From JASGKO01 sp049840595 (lineage in GTDB: Bacteria > Verrucomicrobiota > Verrucomicrobiia > Chthoniobacterales > Chthoniobacteraceae), in assembly GCA_049840595.1 (NCBI GenBank), contig JASGKO010000036.1:234604-298603 (forward strand): a DNA stretch of 64,000 nucleotides, read 5' to 3'. Made by a program: the position numbers and the translations under genes. Below, piece after piece: positions 36,766 to 45,130 of the stretch (the first letter of the stretch is position 1; each line of letters opens with the position of its first letter). The notes under the pieces are model-generated. The model was not told the DNA's origin, ran no database searches, and saw only the letters and a list, made by a program, of their open reading frames with translations.

Positions 36766-39179
36766 AAAAGCTCGTCCTCCTTTCCACCGCCCTGCTTCTC
36801 CTCGCTGGCTTTGTCCAGGCCGATCCCCGCTTCACCACGACCGGCAATCCCCCGGCCAACGTCTTCACCGATCCGTCCGCCGTCTCTTTCACCCTCGCCG
36901 ATGGCGGCACCACACAGGCCTACCAATGGCAGGCCACCGACTGGCAGGGAACCACCGTCGCCAGCGGCGATTGCGCGGCCACCGATTCCGGCAAGATCAC
37001 CCTCCCCGCGCTTCCGCTCGGTTTTTACCGCCTGATCGCCACCGTCAGCGGCACGCAGGTCGCGAAAACCTCCTTCGCTCTCGTCATCGATCCGGGCACC
37101 CGCAGCACCAGCCCGGACTGCCCGTATAATCTCGATTCCGCGCAGACCTCGGTCCTCTCCGTCACGCGCAAGTTCAACCCCTACCAGCCCGGCAACGACT
37201 ACGAGGTCCTCTCCAATCTCGTGAAGCTTGCTGGCGTCCCGATGTCCCGCGAGCGATTGAGCTGGCCGGCCACCAATCCCTCGCCCGGCGTCTTCCAGTT
37301 CAAGGGCTACGACGACACGATCAACAACCTCGCCACCCGCGGCGTGAAGCTCTGCGATATGTTCACCTTCGCCCCGAAGTGGAGCAACGGCGACCTGCAA
37401 AGCCTCCCGCGCGATTTGCAATCGCTCTACAATTTCGCCAAGGCCGTCTCCTCGCACTACCAGTCGCAGGTTCCCGCCTGGGAATTCTGGAACGAGCCCG
37501 ACGACATGTATTGCCTCGATTCCGCCTGGGATTTCGCTTCCGCGCAGAAGGCCGCCTTCGCCGGGTTCCGCTCCGGCAATCCCGCGGCGAAAGTCCTGAT
37601 CGGTGCCAATGCCACCTCTCCCACCCCGCGCTTCGTCGAGGTCGTCCTGCAGAACGATGCCGCCAATTTCTTCGACGCCTACAACTTCCACACCTACGTC
37701 TCCGCGGGCGCGCTGAACCAGGTCATCTCCGAGAAACAGGCGCTGCTCAAAAAATACGGCATCTCCACCAAGCCCCTCTGGCTCACCGAGATCGGCCTGC
37801 AAAATGAAGGCCCCGGCGGCCTCGCGGCGGACGTGCCCGGCCAGAACCTGCGCGAGCACGATCCCAACCAGGAAATGGAGCAGGCCCGCTTCATGGTCTA
37901 TGCCATGATCACCGGCCAGGCCCGCGGCCTCTCGCGCCTCTTCTTCTTCGTCCTCCCGCCCTATAACGAGCAGGACGGCGGCAAGGTCTGGGGCCTCCTC
38001 ACCTGGGACTGGACCGTGAAACCCGCCTACGTCGCCCTCGCCAACCTCACCTCCCAGCTCGGCGCGGCCAGTTATCTCGGCCCAATCAACCTCGGCTCCG
38101 GTGTGGCCGGCTGGTTGTTCGAGCGCAAGAACGATCAGGTAATCGTCTCGTGGTCCGATACCGAGCAGGACATCGACCTCCCCGCCGTTCCGACCAGTGC
38201 CGTGGACATCATGGGCAAGAGCACCGCGGTGAAATCCACCACCGTCCACATCTCGCAGAACCCGCAATACTTCACCGGCTTCCATCGATTGAAGCCAACC
38301 CCAATGCTGGGCAATCCCTCGATCAGCAAGCCCGATTCCCCCACCATCGATCACAATCTCGTCCTCTCCATCCGCTTCGGCACCGACGTCAAAATCCTCA
38401 ACCGCATCTCTGCCGACTTCAGCAGTCAGCCCACGCATAATGCTGACCTGCTCGTGAGTAATTTCAGTAGCACCACCCGCACCTACACGCCGGCGAATAG
38501 CTCGCAAAGCATCACCGTGGGGAGTCTGCCGGACTCCGTCTCCGTGCCCGGTGGAAAGACCGTCGTCGTGCCAATTACCGCCGGGCTGTCCTCGCCGGAT
38601 GCGACCACCTGCTATCTGCGCCTCGCCGGCAGCGACGAGGCCGGTGACGTCTCGCCGCTCTTCGTCCCCGTGAATTCACCGGGCGATCCCTTCTCCGACG
38701 CCAAGGCGGTCGCCCTCCCCGCCAATGAACCCGCGGCCTGGGTTTCCAGCGCTTCGGGCGCAATGGTCGCCAAGGCCGATTCCGACGAAAGTGCCGTGCA
38801 GTTCCTGGTCCACTATCCCGCCGGGGCCTCCCGCTGGATTTATCCGAAATTCGACCTCGCCGGGCGCAAGATCAGCCTCGCGAAAACCATCGGCCTCAGC
38901 TTCGAGGTCCGCCTCCTCACCCCGCCCGATCCGAGCAAGGTGAACAAAGCCTACCTCATGGTGAATACCATGAAAAACGGCAAGGCGGGCAATTTCCAAT
39001 TCTCCTTCAAGCCCAATGCCCCGTGGAAAAAAGTGAGCTTCGTTTGGGACCGTGATGCGCCCAATGGCTTCGATCCCTCCATCGCCAATGCGATCAAGAT
39101 CGGCATGAACCCGCTCGTGGACGACTTCGCCTACGAGGTGCGCAACGTAACCATCTACTACGATGCCACGGGCAACTGA
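36762..39179 (+). CDS. Secreted clan GH-A glycoside hydrolase
   Basis: A 805-residue exported enzyme. A signal peptide (residues 1-20, ending VQA-D) and a beta-rich N-terminal domain (about 25-115) precede a TIM-barrel catalytic domain (about 125-450) and further beta domains to the C-terminus. One of these (about 635-805) has a carbohydrate-binding-module-like sandwich. Catalytic residues by clan GH-A pattern are the acid/base Glu245 in EFWNEPD and the nucleophile Glu343 in LTEIG. The family may be near GH39 or GH5; substrate unknown. Embedded in the operon by an ATGA overlap, it probably trims or remodels the polymer made by its neighbours. Confidence 0.8.
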   Translation: MKKLVLLSTALLLLAGFVQADPRFTTTGNPPANVFTDPSAVSFTLADGGTTQAYQWQATDWQGTTVASGDCAATDSGKITLPALPLGFYRLIATVSGTQVAKTSFALVIDPGTRSTSPDCPYNLDSAQTSVLSVTRKFNPYQPGNDYEVLSNLVKLAGVPMSRERLSWPATNPSPGVFQFKGYDDTINNLATRGVKLCDMFTFAPKWSNGDLQSLPRDLQSLYNFAKAVSSHYQSQVPAWEFWNEPDDMYCLDSAWDFASAQKAAFAGFRSGNPAAKVLIGANATSPTPRFVEVVLQNDAANFFDAYNFHTYVSAGALNQVISEKQALLKKYGISTKPLWLTEIGLQNEGPGGLAADVPGQNLREHDPNQEMEQARFMVYAMITGQARGLSRLFFFVLPPYNEQDGGKVWGLLTWDWTVKPAYVALANLTSQLGAASYLGPINLGSGVAGWLFERKNDQVIVSWSDTEQDIDLPAVPTSAVDIMGKSTAVKSTTVHISQNPQYFTGFHRLKPTPMLGNPSISKPDSPTIDHNLVLSIRFGTDVKILNRISADFSSQPTHNADLLVSNFSSTTRTYTPANSSQSITVGSLPDSVSVPGGKTVVVPITAGLSSPDATTCYLRLAGSDEAGDVSPLFVPVNSPGDPFSDAKAVALPANEPAAWVSSASGAMVAKADSDESAVQFLVHYPAGASRWIYPKFDLAGRKISLAKTIGLSFEVRLLTPPDPSKVNKAYLMVNTMKNGKAGNFQFSFKPNAPWKKVSFVWDRDAPNGFDPSIANAIKIGMNPLVDDFAYEVRNVTIYYDATGN

Positions 39180-41263
39180 TCTGCTCAAGACCATCGCGCT
39201 GCTCGCCCTCCTCGGCCCGGTCGCGCACGGCCAGTTCTCCGGCGAGTTTCCCTTTTTGCTCGGCAACTGGGGCAGCCCGAAGATCCTCGATCACCTCAGC
39301 CATGTGAATGCGACGCTGAGCCCGGATCCAGCCGGACTCGTGATGGAATCTCCCGCCGGTAAGACCGGTTCCTACTTCTTCGAGGTCCCCGCCAATCTGC
39401 AGAACTGGCGGCCTTTCGCCGCGCTCGGCATTACGCTCGCGAACCACGGCACGAAGCCGGTGAAAGTGACCGTGCAGGCGGAAAAAATCGTCGGCGCGCG
39501 CGTCATTCCCGCCGGGCAGTCGGTCAATCTCGTCCTCTCCCTGTCCAACCCCACCTACACCTATCCGGGCCTCATGGTGCAGCCGCCTTTCGATGGCTGG
39601 GGAAAATTTCAAAGCGTGCACGGCAAATCGAACTTGAAGGAAATTCACGTCGTCGGCGTGCAGTTTCAATCCACCGCCGCAAGCAAGCTGCAGATCGGCA
39701 AGCTGGTCCTGCTCCCGGGCATCAAGATGGCGGGCATGGTCGATCAATTCGGCCAGTGGAATGGCCGGAGTTGGTCGGGGAAAGTATTGACGGAGAGCGA
39801 TCTCCAGGCCGCCGATCCCGCCCCAACCACCGCCACGCAGCCGGATGCTTTCGACGAATACGGCGGCTGGACCAAAGGCCCCACGGCCCAGGCCACCGGC
39901 TTCTTCCGCACCGAAAAAATCGGCGACCACTGGTGGCTCATCACCCCGGCCGGGCATCCCTTTTTCTCCACTGGCGTCAACAGCATCGGCACCTCGGAAT
40001 CCACGCCCATCACCGGACGCGAATCCTTCTTCGCCTCCCTCCCCTCAAAGCCGCCGTTGCTCGATCATTTCACCAAGGACGCCACCACCAGTTCGTTCGA
40101 TTTCTACAGCGCGAATCTGGAGCGCAAATTCGGCCCCGACTGGTCGGCCAAGTGGAAGGATGAAACCCTCTCGCGGCTCCAGAGCTGGGGCTTCAACACC
40201 ATCGGTGCCTGGTCCGATCCCCAGTTGCTCACCGGTCGCAAAACGGCCTACACCGCCATTGTCCACGTCAAGCTCGACGACCGCGAAAATCCCCATCGAT
40301 GGCGGCCTGAAAAATTCCGTCCCGGACCCCTTCGATCCCGCCTACGCCCAGGCCCTCGGCGCGGCGTTGAAAAAAGAAGCCGCCACCTCGGCGAATGATC
40401 CATGGTGCATCGGCTATTTCGTCGGCAACGAATTTCCCTGGGGCAGTTGGGTCGGCCCGGCGCGCTACAACGTCGTCCTCGCCGTCCTGCGCCTCTCCGG
40501 CGACTCCCCCGCCAAGCAGGCCCTTTGCGCGCGCCTCGCAAAAAAATATGGCGACGTCGATAAACTCTCCGCTCGCTGGAAGATGAAAATCGGCTCCTGG
40601 GATTCGCTGCGCAACAACCCGTGGAAACCGCCACAGAAATGGACGCCCGAACTGGAGAAGGATCTGCAGGATCTTTCGCAAACTTTTGCCGACCGTTATT
40701 TCAGCACCGTCCGCGACGTGGTTCACGAATCCGCCCCGCACCACCTCTACCTCGGCTGCCGCTTCGCCGGACGCACGCCCGAATTCGTCGCCGCCGCCGC
40801 GCGGAACTGCGACGTGACCAGCATCAACTGGTATCACCCCGCCGTCGATCCGCACGATCCCACCCTTCAGTTGCTCGCCAAGCTGGATCGCCCGGTCATC
40901 ATCAGCGAGTTCCACAACGGCGCGACCGATCGCGGCATGTTCGGCACCGGCCTCGTCTGGGCCGCCGATCAGACCATGCGCGCCCAGCTTTATCACGACT
41001 ACGTTTTCAGCGCGGGCGATTGCGATTTCATCGTCGGCTGCCACTGGTTCCAATACGCCGATCAGCCCCTCACCGGGCGCTCTGGTGATGGCGAAAACTA
41101 CGGGATTGGACTTGTCACCATCACCGACAAACCCTACACCGAACTCACCGCCACGGCCTCCACCGTGAACCGCGATATTTACCCGCGCCGGCTCAACCCA
41201 CCGCCCGCGCCCAAAACTGAAGAAGAAGGGAATGACCAAGGGCGACTCGTTAAAGCACAATAA
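39163..41263 (+). CDS. Secreted GH50/agarase-like glycoside hydrolase (one frameshift)
   Basis: The first frame has a short signal peptide (LLALLGPVAHG-Q), a beta-sandwich N-terminal domain, then WLITPAGHPFFSTGVNSIG and RLQSWGFNTIGAWSD of a TIM barrel. After a break near 40290 the second frame has YFVGNEFPWGSW (putative acid/base Glu), SINWYHPAVD and PVIISEFHNGATDRGMF (putative nucleophile Glu), features shared with GH50 beta-agarases and related enzymes. The protein is about 700 residues. It overlaps the previous gene by 17 bases and the next by 32. With the upstream GH-A enzyme it forms a pair of hydrolases inside a biosynthetic operon. Agarase activity itself is not shown. Confidence 0.8.
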
Positions 41264-42347
41264 TTTCGATCTGCTCCGGCTGTTGTTCGCCGCCGGGGTC
41301 GTCGTCGCCCACTCGCACGAGCTCTCCGGCGCGGCGGCACTCAAGCCCGTCCATGCTTGGGTGAATTCCCAGACGATGGTGCAGGGCTTCTTCATCATCA
41401 GTGGTTTTTTGATCGTGATGAGCTACGAAAAATCGCGCTCGTTATCCGATTACTTCGAGCGCCGCGCCCGGCGCATCTATCCCGCCTATCTCGTCGTCGT
41501 CCTCGCTGGAATGGTCCTCGGCGGCTTTTTCACCACGCTTGGCTTAAAAGCCTTTCTCACCGCCAAGGCGACGTTCCTTCATTTGCTCGCCAACCTGTCG
41601 TTCTTGAATTTCTTGAAACCCGATCTCCCGGGCGTCTTCGCAACCAATCGCATGCACGCCATCAACGGCGCGCTCTGGTCGCTCAAGATCGAGGTCATGT
41701 TTTACCTCTGTGTGCCGGTGATCGTCTGGCTCGTCCGCAAGTTCCGTCCCTGGCGCGCGCTGCTCGCCATTTACCTGCTCTCCCTCGCCTACAGCTATGG
41801 CCTCGCCGCCATCGAGTCGCATGTTCACGTCGCCTCCAGTTTTGGGAATGAAGGCAAGAGCAGCCTCTTCGATCTGCTGGAAAAGCAGCTCCCCGGGCAG
41901 CTCACCTTCTTCATGGCCGGGGCCGCCGCTTACTACTACCGGGAATGGTTTGGAAAACACTACGTCATCCTCACCGCGCTCTCGGCGGTCGTTTTGGTGG
42001 CGGATTGGTATTTGCCGCTCGGCGTCGTCCAGCCCATCGCACTCGGGGTGTTTGTGATTTATCTCGCCTGCCATCTCCCCTTCCTCGGCAATGCCGGCCG
42101 CTTCGGCGATGTCTCCTACGGGCTCTATATCTACCATTTCCCGATCATCCAGGCCCTCGTTGCCCTCGGGCTTTATAAAAACCACCCGTGGGAAGCCTTC
42201 GCCGTCACCATTCTCGGCGCGCTCACCGGTGCCTTTCTTTCCTGGCACTTGATTGAGAAACGCTGGCTGCGCCCGAGTTCGCACTATCGCGAGGCGACGA
42301 AGACCTCCCCCGCTCAACCCGCCTCGGCCGTTACCAATCTCTCATGA
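41232..42347 (+). CDS. Acyltransferase family 3 (OafA-like) membrane protein
   Basis: A 371-residue protein with about ten helices and the family 3 acyltransferase pattern: FDLLRLLFAAGVVVAHSHE near the start (catalytic-type His), FFIISGFLIVMSYEKS, then YFERRARRIYPAYL, NGALWSLKIEVMFYL and SYGLYIYHFPI near the end. These enzymes add acetyl or other acyl groups to sugars of surface polysaccharides. It begins inside the preceding hydrolase gene and is coupled by ATGA to the next, so it is part of the same operon. Confidence 0.92.
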   Translation: MTKGDSLKHNNFDLLRLLFAAGVVVAHSHELSGAAALKPVHAWVNSQTMVQGFFIISGFLIVMSYEKSRSLSDYFERRARRIYPAYLVVVLAGMVLGGFFTTLGLKAFLTAKATFLHLLANLSFLNFLKPDLPGVFATNRMHAINGALWSLKIEVMFYLCVPVIVWLVRKFRPWRALLAIYLLSLAYSYGLAAIESHVHVASSFGNEGKSSLFDLLEKQLPGQLTFFMAGAAAYYYREWFGKHYVILTALSAVVLVADWYLPLGVVQPIALGVFVIYLACHLPFLGNAGRFGDVSYGLYIYHFPIIQALVALGLYKNHPWEAFAVTILGALTGAFLSWHLIEKRWLRPSSHYREATKTSPAQPASAVTNLS

Positions 42348-43501
42348 GCACCACACCCGCGCCGGAGACACCCAGCCCCTACTTCAAGCTCTTCGGTCGC
42401 GAATACTTGAAGACCGCCCGCTATCCGCTGGTGCTCGTCCTCATGCTCGCCGTGGTCGATTGCTTCTGGCGCGTCCTGCTTGGGAAAACCAAGCCGGTGC
42501 CCACTCCCAGCTTCGATGGCAAATCCATCGTCGTCACCAAGCTCGATCACCTCGGCGATCTGCTCATTGTCTCCGCCTTCCTCCAGCGGCTCCGTGAAAA
42601 CACCCGCAACGTCCACATCACCCTCGTCGTCGGCTCGTGGTGCCGCGGGCTGGCCGAGCTTTACCAGCGTTATGGCCTGTGCGACGCCGTGCTCACTTAC
42701 GACGCCGCCGGGTGCAACAAGCAGATGAGTTTCCCCAAGGCGTTGCGGAAACAATTCTCCGATTTCTGGCGCGTGCGCCGCGAGCTGATGAAACTCCGGC
42801 CCGCCGCCCTGCTCGATCTGCGCGAGCGCAGCCCGAATACGCTGCTCCTCGCCCGGCTCTCCGGCATTCCCTTCCGCGCCGGTTTTGCCGTCCGCGGGAT
42901 GAGCTTTACCCTCCATCACCCCTTCCGTTATCAGCCCCGGACTCCCCTCGGCCAGATGTATCTCGATGCGCTCGCCGGGCTCGGCTTCCCGCCGTATGCA
43001 TACACCCGCCCGCTGATTGCCCTGCCCGATCAGCCGTGGACCATTCCCGGCGTCTCGCCCGAGGAGCGTTACCTCGTCATCCACCCCGCCAGTCGCGACA
43101 TCATGCGCGAAGCCTCACCCGCCTTCTGGAAAGCCGTCTTCGCCGCCGCCACCGACGCGCAAAAAATTGTCTCCGTCGGCGGCAAGGGCGACCGCTCGCG
43201 GTATGAATTTCTCCACGCGTTCAACGACCCGCGCTACGTCAATCTCATGGGGGAAACCTCGTTGGAACAACTGCTCCAGCTCGTCAAACACGCCTCACGG
43301 GCCGTGGTCATCGATTCCTTCGTCGCCCATATCGCCCTCGCTTTTGAAGTCCCCGCCCTGCTCATCATGGCCCCGGGTTTTGCGATTGCCGAGTCCTTCC
43401 CCAAGGCCAGCCCGTATCTCACGCCCATCCCCAGCGACGCCACCCCGGAAGCCATCACAGCCCAGGTCCACCAACTCTTCGCCCAGCCGCTTTCCTCATG
43501 A
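42344..43501 (+). CDS. GT9-like (heptosyltransferase family) glycosyltransferase
   Basis: A 385-residue protein with a hydrophobic segment near residues 27-45, then KSIVVTKLDHLGDLLIVSAFLQRLRE (the GT9 N-terminal nucleotide-fold motif), and a C-terminal half with YLVIHPASRDIMREAS, VSVGGKGDRSRYE and the donor-site helix AVVIDSFVAHIALAF. GT9 members add heptose or other sugars in LPS cores. Whether this one makes core or EPS is unknown. ATGA overlaps at both ends. Confidence 0.88.
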   Translation: MSTTPAPETPSPYFKLFGREYLKTARYPLVLVLMLAVVDCFWRVLLGKTKPVPTPSFDGKSIVVTKLDHLGDLLIVSAFLQRLRENTRNVHITLVVGSWCRGLAELYQRYGLCDAVLTYDAAGCNKQMSFPKALRKQFSDFWRVRRELMKLRPAALLDLRERSPNTLLLARLSGIPFRAGFAVRGMSFTLHHPFRYQPRTPLGQMYLDALAGLGFPPYAYTRPLIALPDQPWTIPGVSPEERYLVIHPASRDIMREASPAFWKAVFAAATDAQKIVSVGGKGDRSRYEFLHAFNDPRYVNLMGETSLEQLLQLVKHASRAVVIDSFVAHIALAFEVPALLIMAPGFAIAESFPKASPYLTPIPSDATPEAITAQVHQLFAQPLSS

Positions 43502-44406
43502 AGTCCGTCCTCATCATCCCGACCTACAACCCCGGTGAACTCTGGAAAGCCGTCCTCGGTGCCATTGGCACGCAGCAAGGCGCGCCCGATCGCAAGCTGG
43601 TCATCGACTCCGGCTCCAGCGACGGCACCGCCCAGCTCGCCCGGGACGCCGGTTTCGAGGTGATCACCATCGACAAAAAGGACTTCGACTACGGCGGCAC
43701 CCGCCAGATGGGCGCGGACCTCGCGAAAGACTGCGACCTGCTCATTTACATGACCCAGGACGTCGTGCTCGCCGATCAACACGCCCTCGCCAACCTGCTC
43801 AAGCCCTTCGACGATCCCAAGGTCGGCGCCTCCTACGGCCGACAACTCCCCCGCGTTGGCGCGACCGCCATTGAAACCCACGCCCGTTTCTTCAACTACC
43901 CGCCCGAAGGCCACGTCCGCGACCAGTCGGATATTCCGAAGTATGGCTTCAAGTGCGCCTTCTTCTCCGATGCCTTCGGTGCCTATCGCCGCGCCGCCCA
44001 CGAGGAAATCGGCGGCTTCCCGCTCAAGGTGATGTTTGGCGAGGACACCATCGCCATCGGCCACATGCTCACCAAAGGCTGGAAGATCGCCTACGCTGGC
44101 GACGCCCAGGCCCTCCATTCCCACGGCTACACCATCCCCCAGGAATTCCGCCGCTATTTCGATATCGGCGTCTTCCACGACCAGCACCATTGGATGCTCG
44201 ACACCTTCGGCAAACTCGGCGGCGAAGGCCTCAAGTTCGTGAAATCAGAGTCCGCCTACCTCCTCAAGCACGCTCCGCTGGAACTCCCCTCTGCCTGGAT
44301 TCGCACCTGGGCCAAATGGCTCGGCTACAAAGCCGGCCTCAAACATGCCAGCCTCTCCCTCAAAACCAAGCGCGCCTGGAGCATGAACCGCGGCTATTGG
44401 AAGTAA
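43498..44406 (+). CDS. GT2, rhamnosyltransferase-like
   Basis: An intact 302-residue GT2. The pattern VLIIPTYNPGELWKAVL, DSGSSDGTAQLARDAGF, DKKDFDYGGTRQMGAD (FxHGGTRN-like motif of rhamnosyltransferases), LIYMTQDVVLADQHAL and ALHSHGYTIPQEFRRYFDIGVFH matches the RfbF/WbbL rhamnosyltransferase group, which uses dTDP-rhamnose. No rml genes lie in this window, so the donor would be made elsewhere. Last gene of the 24-kb operon; a hairpin follows 4 bases after its stop. Confidence 0.88.
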   Translation: MKSVLIIPTYNPGELWKAVLGAIGTQQGAPDRKLVIDSGSSDGTAQLARDAGFEVITIDKKDFDYGGTRQMGADLAKDCDLLIYMTQDVVLADQHALANLLKPFDDPKVGASYGRQLPRVGATAIETHARFFNYPPEGHVRDQSDIPKYGFKCAFFSDAFGAYRRAAHEEIGGFPLKVMFGEDTIAIGHMLTKGWKIAYAGDAQALHSHGYTIPQEFRRYFDIGVFHDQHHWMLDTFGKLGGEGLKFVKSESAYLLKHAPLELPSAWIRTWAKWLGYKAGLKHASLSLKTKRAWSMNRGYWK

Positions 44407-44410
44407 TCCA

Positions 44411-44430
44411 GCCTCTTTTTCGGAAGAGGC
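44411..44430 (+). terminator. Hairpin just after the polysaccharide operon
   Basis: GCCTCTT (44411-44417) pairs perfectly with AAGAGGC (44424-44430) around a TTTCGG loop, 4 bases after the last stop codon. It lacks a clear T-run, so termination here is plausible but not certain. Confidence 0.4.
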
Positions 44431-44493
44431 AGCCTCGGTTACCCGCATTTGAAAAATGCAGTCATTCCGAGCACCGCGAAACACGACCTTCTT

Positions 44494-44752
44494 TTTAGAG
44501 CGGTTCAATAAAAGGTCTAGCCACCAGCGGTTGGAAAATTCCTTCCCAAAAAGGACATGCTGCGGCACGAAGAATCTCCCTCTATTTCTGGTGCCGGGAG
44601 GACAATGCTCGTTCGCCCAGCCCGGAAATAGTCAGAGATTCTTCGACTCCGCTGCGCTGCGCTCAGAATGACATTTTGGGGAGGAAACGCCGTTTCTGAA
44701 ATAGCCTTCGCTCGCCAAAACGCGGCTCTAGAATTAATCGAAATGCTCTAAA
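44494..44752. repeat. MITE-like non-coding element with terminal inverted repeats
   Basis: The ends form an imperfect terminal inverted repeat: 19 bases from 44494 starting TTTAGAGC, and the reverse complement of the 19 bases ending at 44752 (GCTCTAAA), matching at about 15 of 19. Within the 259 bases is a nested inverted repeat: 44569-44588 with 44625-44644, about 17 of 20. A CGACTCCGCTGCGCTGCGCTC repeat-like stretch lies near 44645-44665. No open frame looks real. The structure fits a miniature inverted-repeat element; no clear target-site duplication was found. Confidence 0.45.
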
Positions 44753-44804
44753 CCCTGGCGTGGTTCAACCCAATGGATAGCCCCCTCTGGAAGGCCCGGA
44801 GGAG

Positions 44805-44871
44805 TCCGCGAAAGACGCGAAAACGCGAAAGAGCGCGGCTTGATTTTCGCATGCTTCGCGTTTTTCGCGGA
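44805..44871. repeat. Imperfect inverted repeat of GCGAAA words
   Basis: TCCGCGAAAGACGCGAA (44805-44821) pairs with 44855-44871 at 16 of 17 positions, with a loop rich in GCGAAAG. Such GCGAAA stem-loops are common intergenic repeats in related genomes (recollection, not checked). No gene overlaps. Confidence 0.5.
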
Positions 44872-44998
44872 CCTGAAAATTCTGCTCCGCCTTACCGTGC
44901 CGCACCGTGGAGGGAACGCCGTGGGCGTTCGTCCCGGTTCGTTTCGGAAATGCTTTTTCAAGAACCGCCCCAACTACCCCCAAAACACCCTCCGTCTC

Positions 44999-45055
44999 CG
45001 CGCCCTTGGACTGCGGCGACACGTCGCCGCTTTCTCCACGCGAGACAAGTCTCGC
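44999..45055 (+). repeat. Dispersed stem-loop repeat, copy 1
   Basis: Contains the perfect palindromic stem GCGGCGAC-AC-GTCGCCGC (45013-45030), then a second perfect stem GCGAGAC-AA-GTCTCGC (45040-45055). The stretch CCCTTGGACTGC through GCTTTCTCCACGC recurs with small changes on the minus strand at 63831-63880, so this is a dispersed family, not a one-off hairpin. Function unknown; candidates are a REP-like element or a transcript-end structure. Confidence 0.6.
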
Positions 45056-45130
45056 CCTTAAAAGGCGCAGCCCCATCATTCATCCCCGTCCCGCAACTCC
45101 ATCGCCGCGCCTCTGCGGTAAAAATCCCCC

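Noticed and set aside
36573..38507. 644-codon minus-strand frame
   Set aside because: Antisense to the polymerase end and the GH-A hydrolase; Gly/Glu/Arg-rich composition without any recognisable motif.
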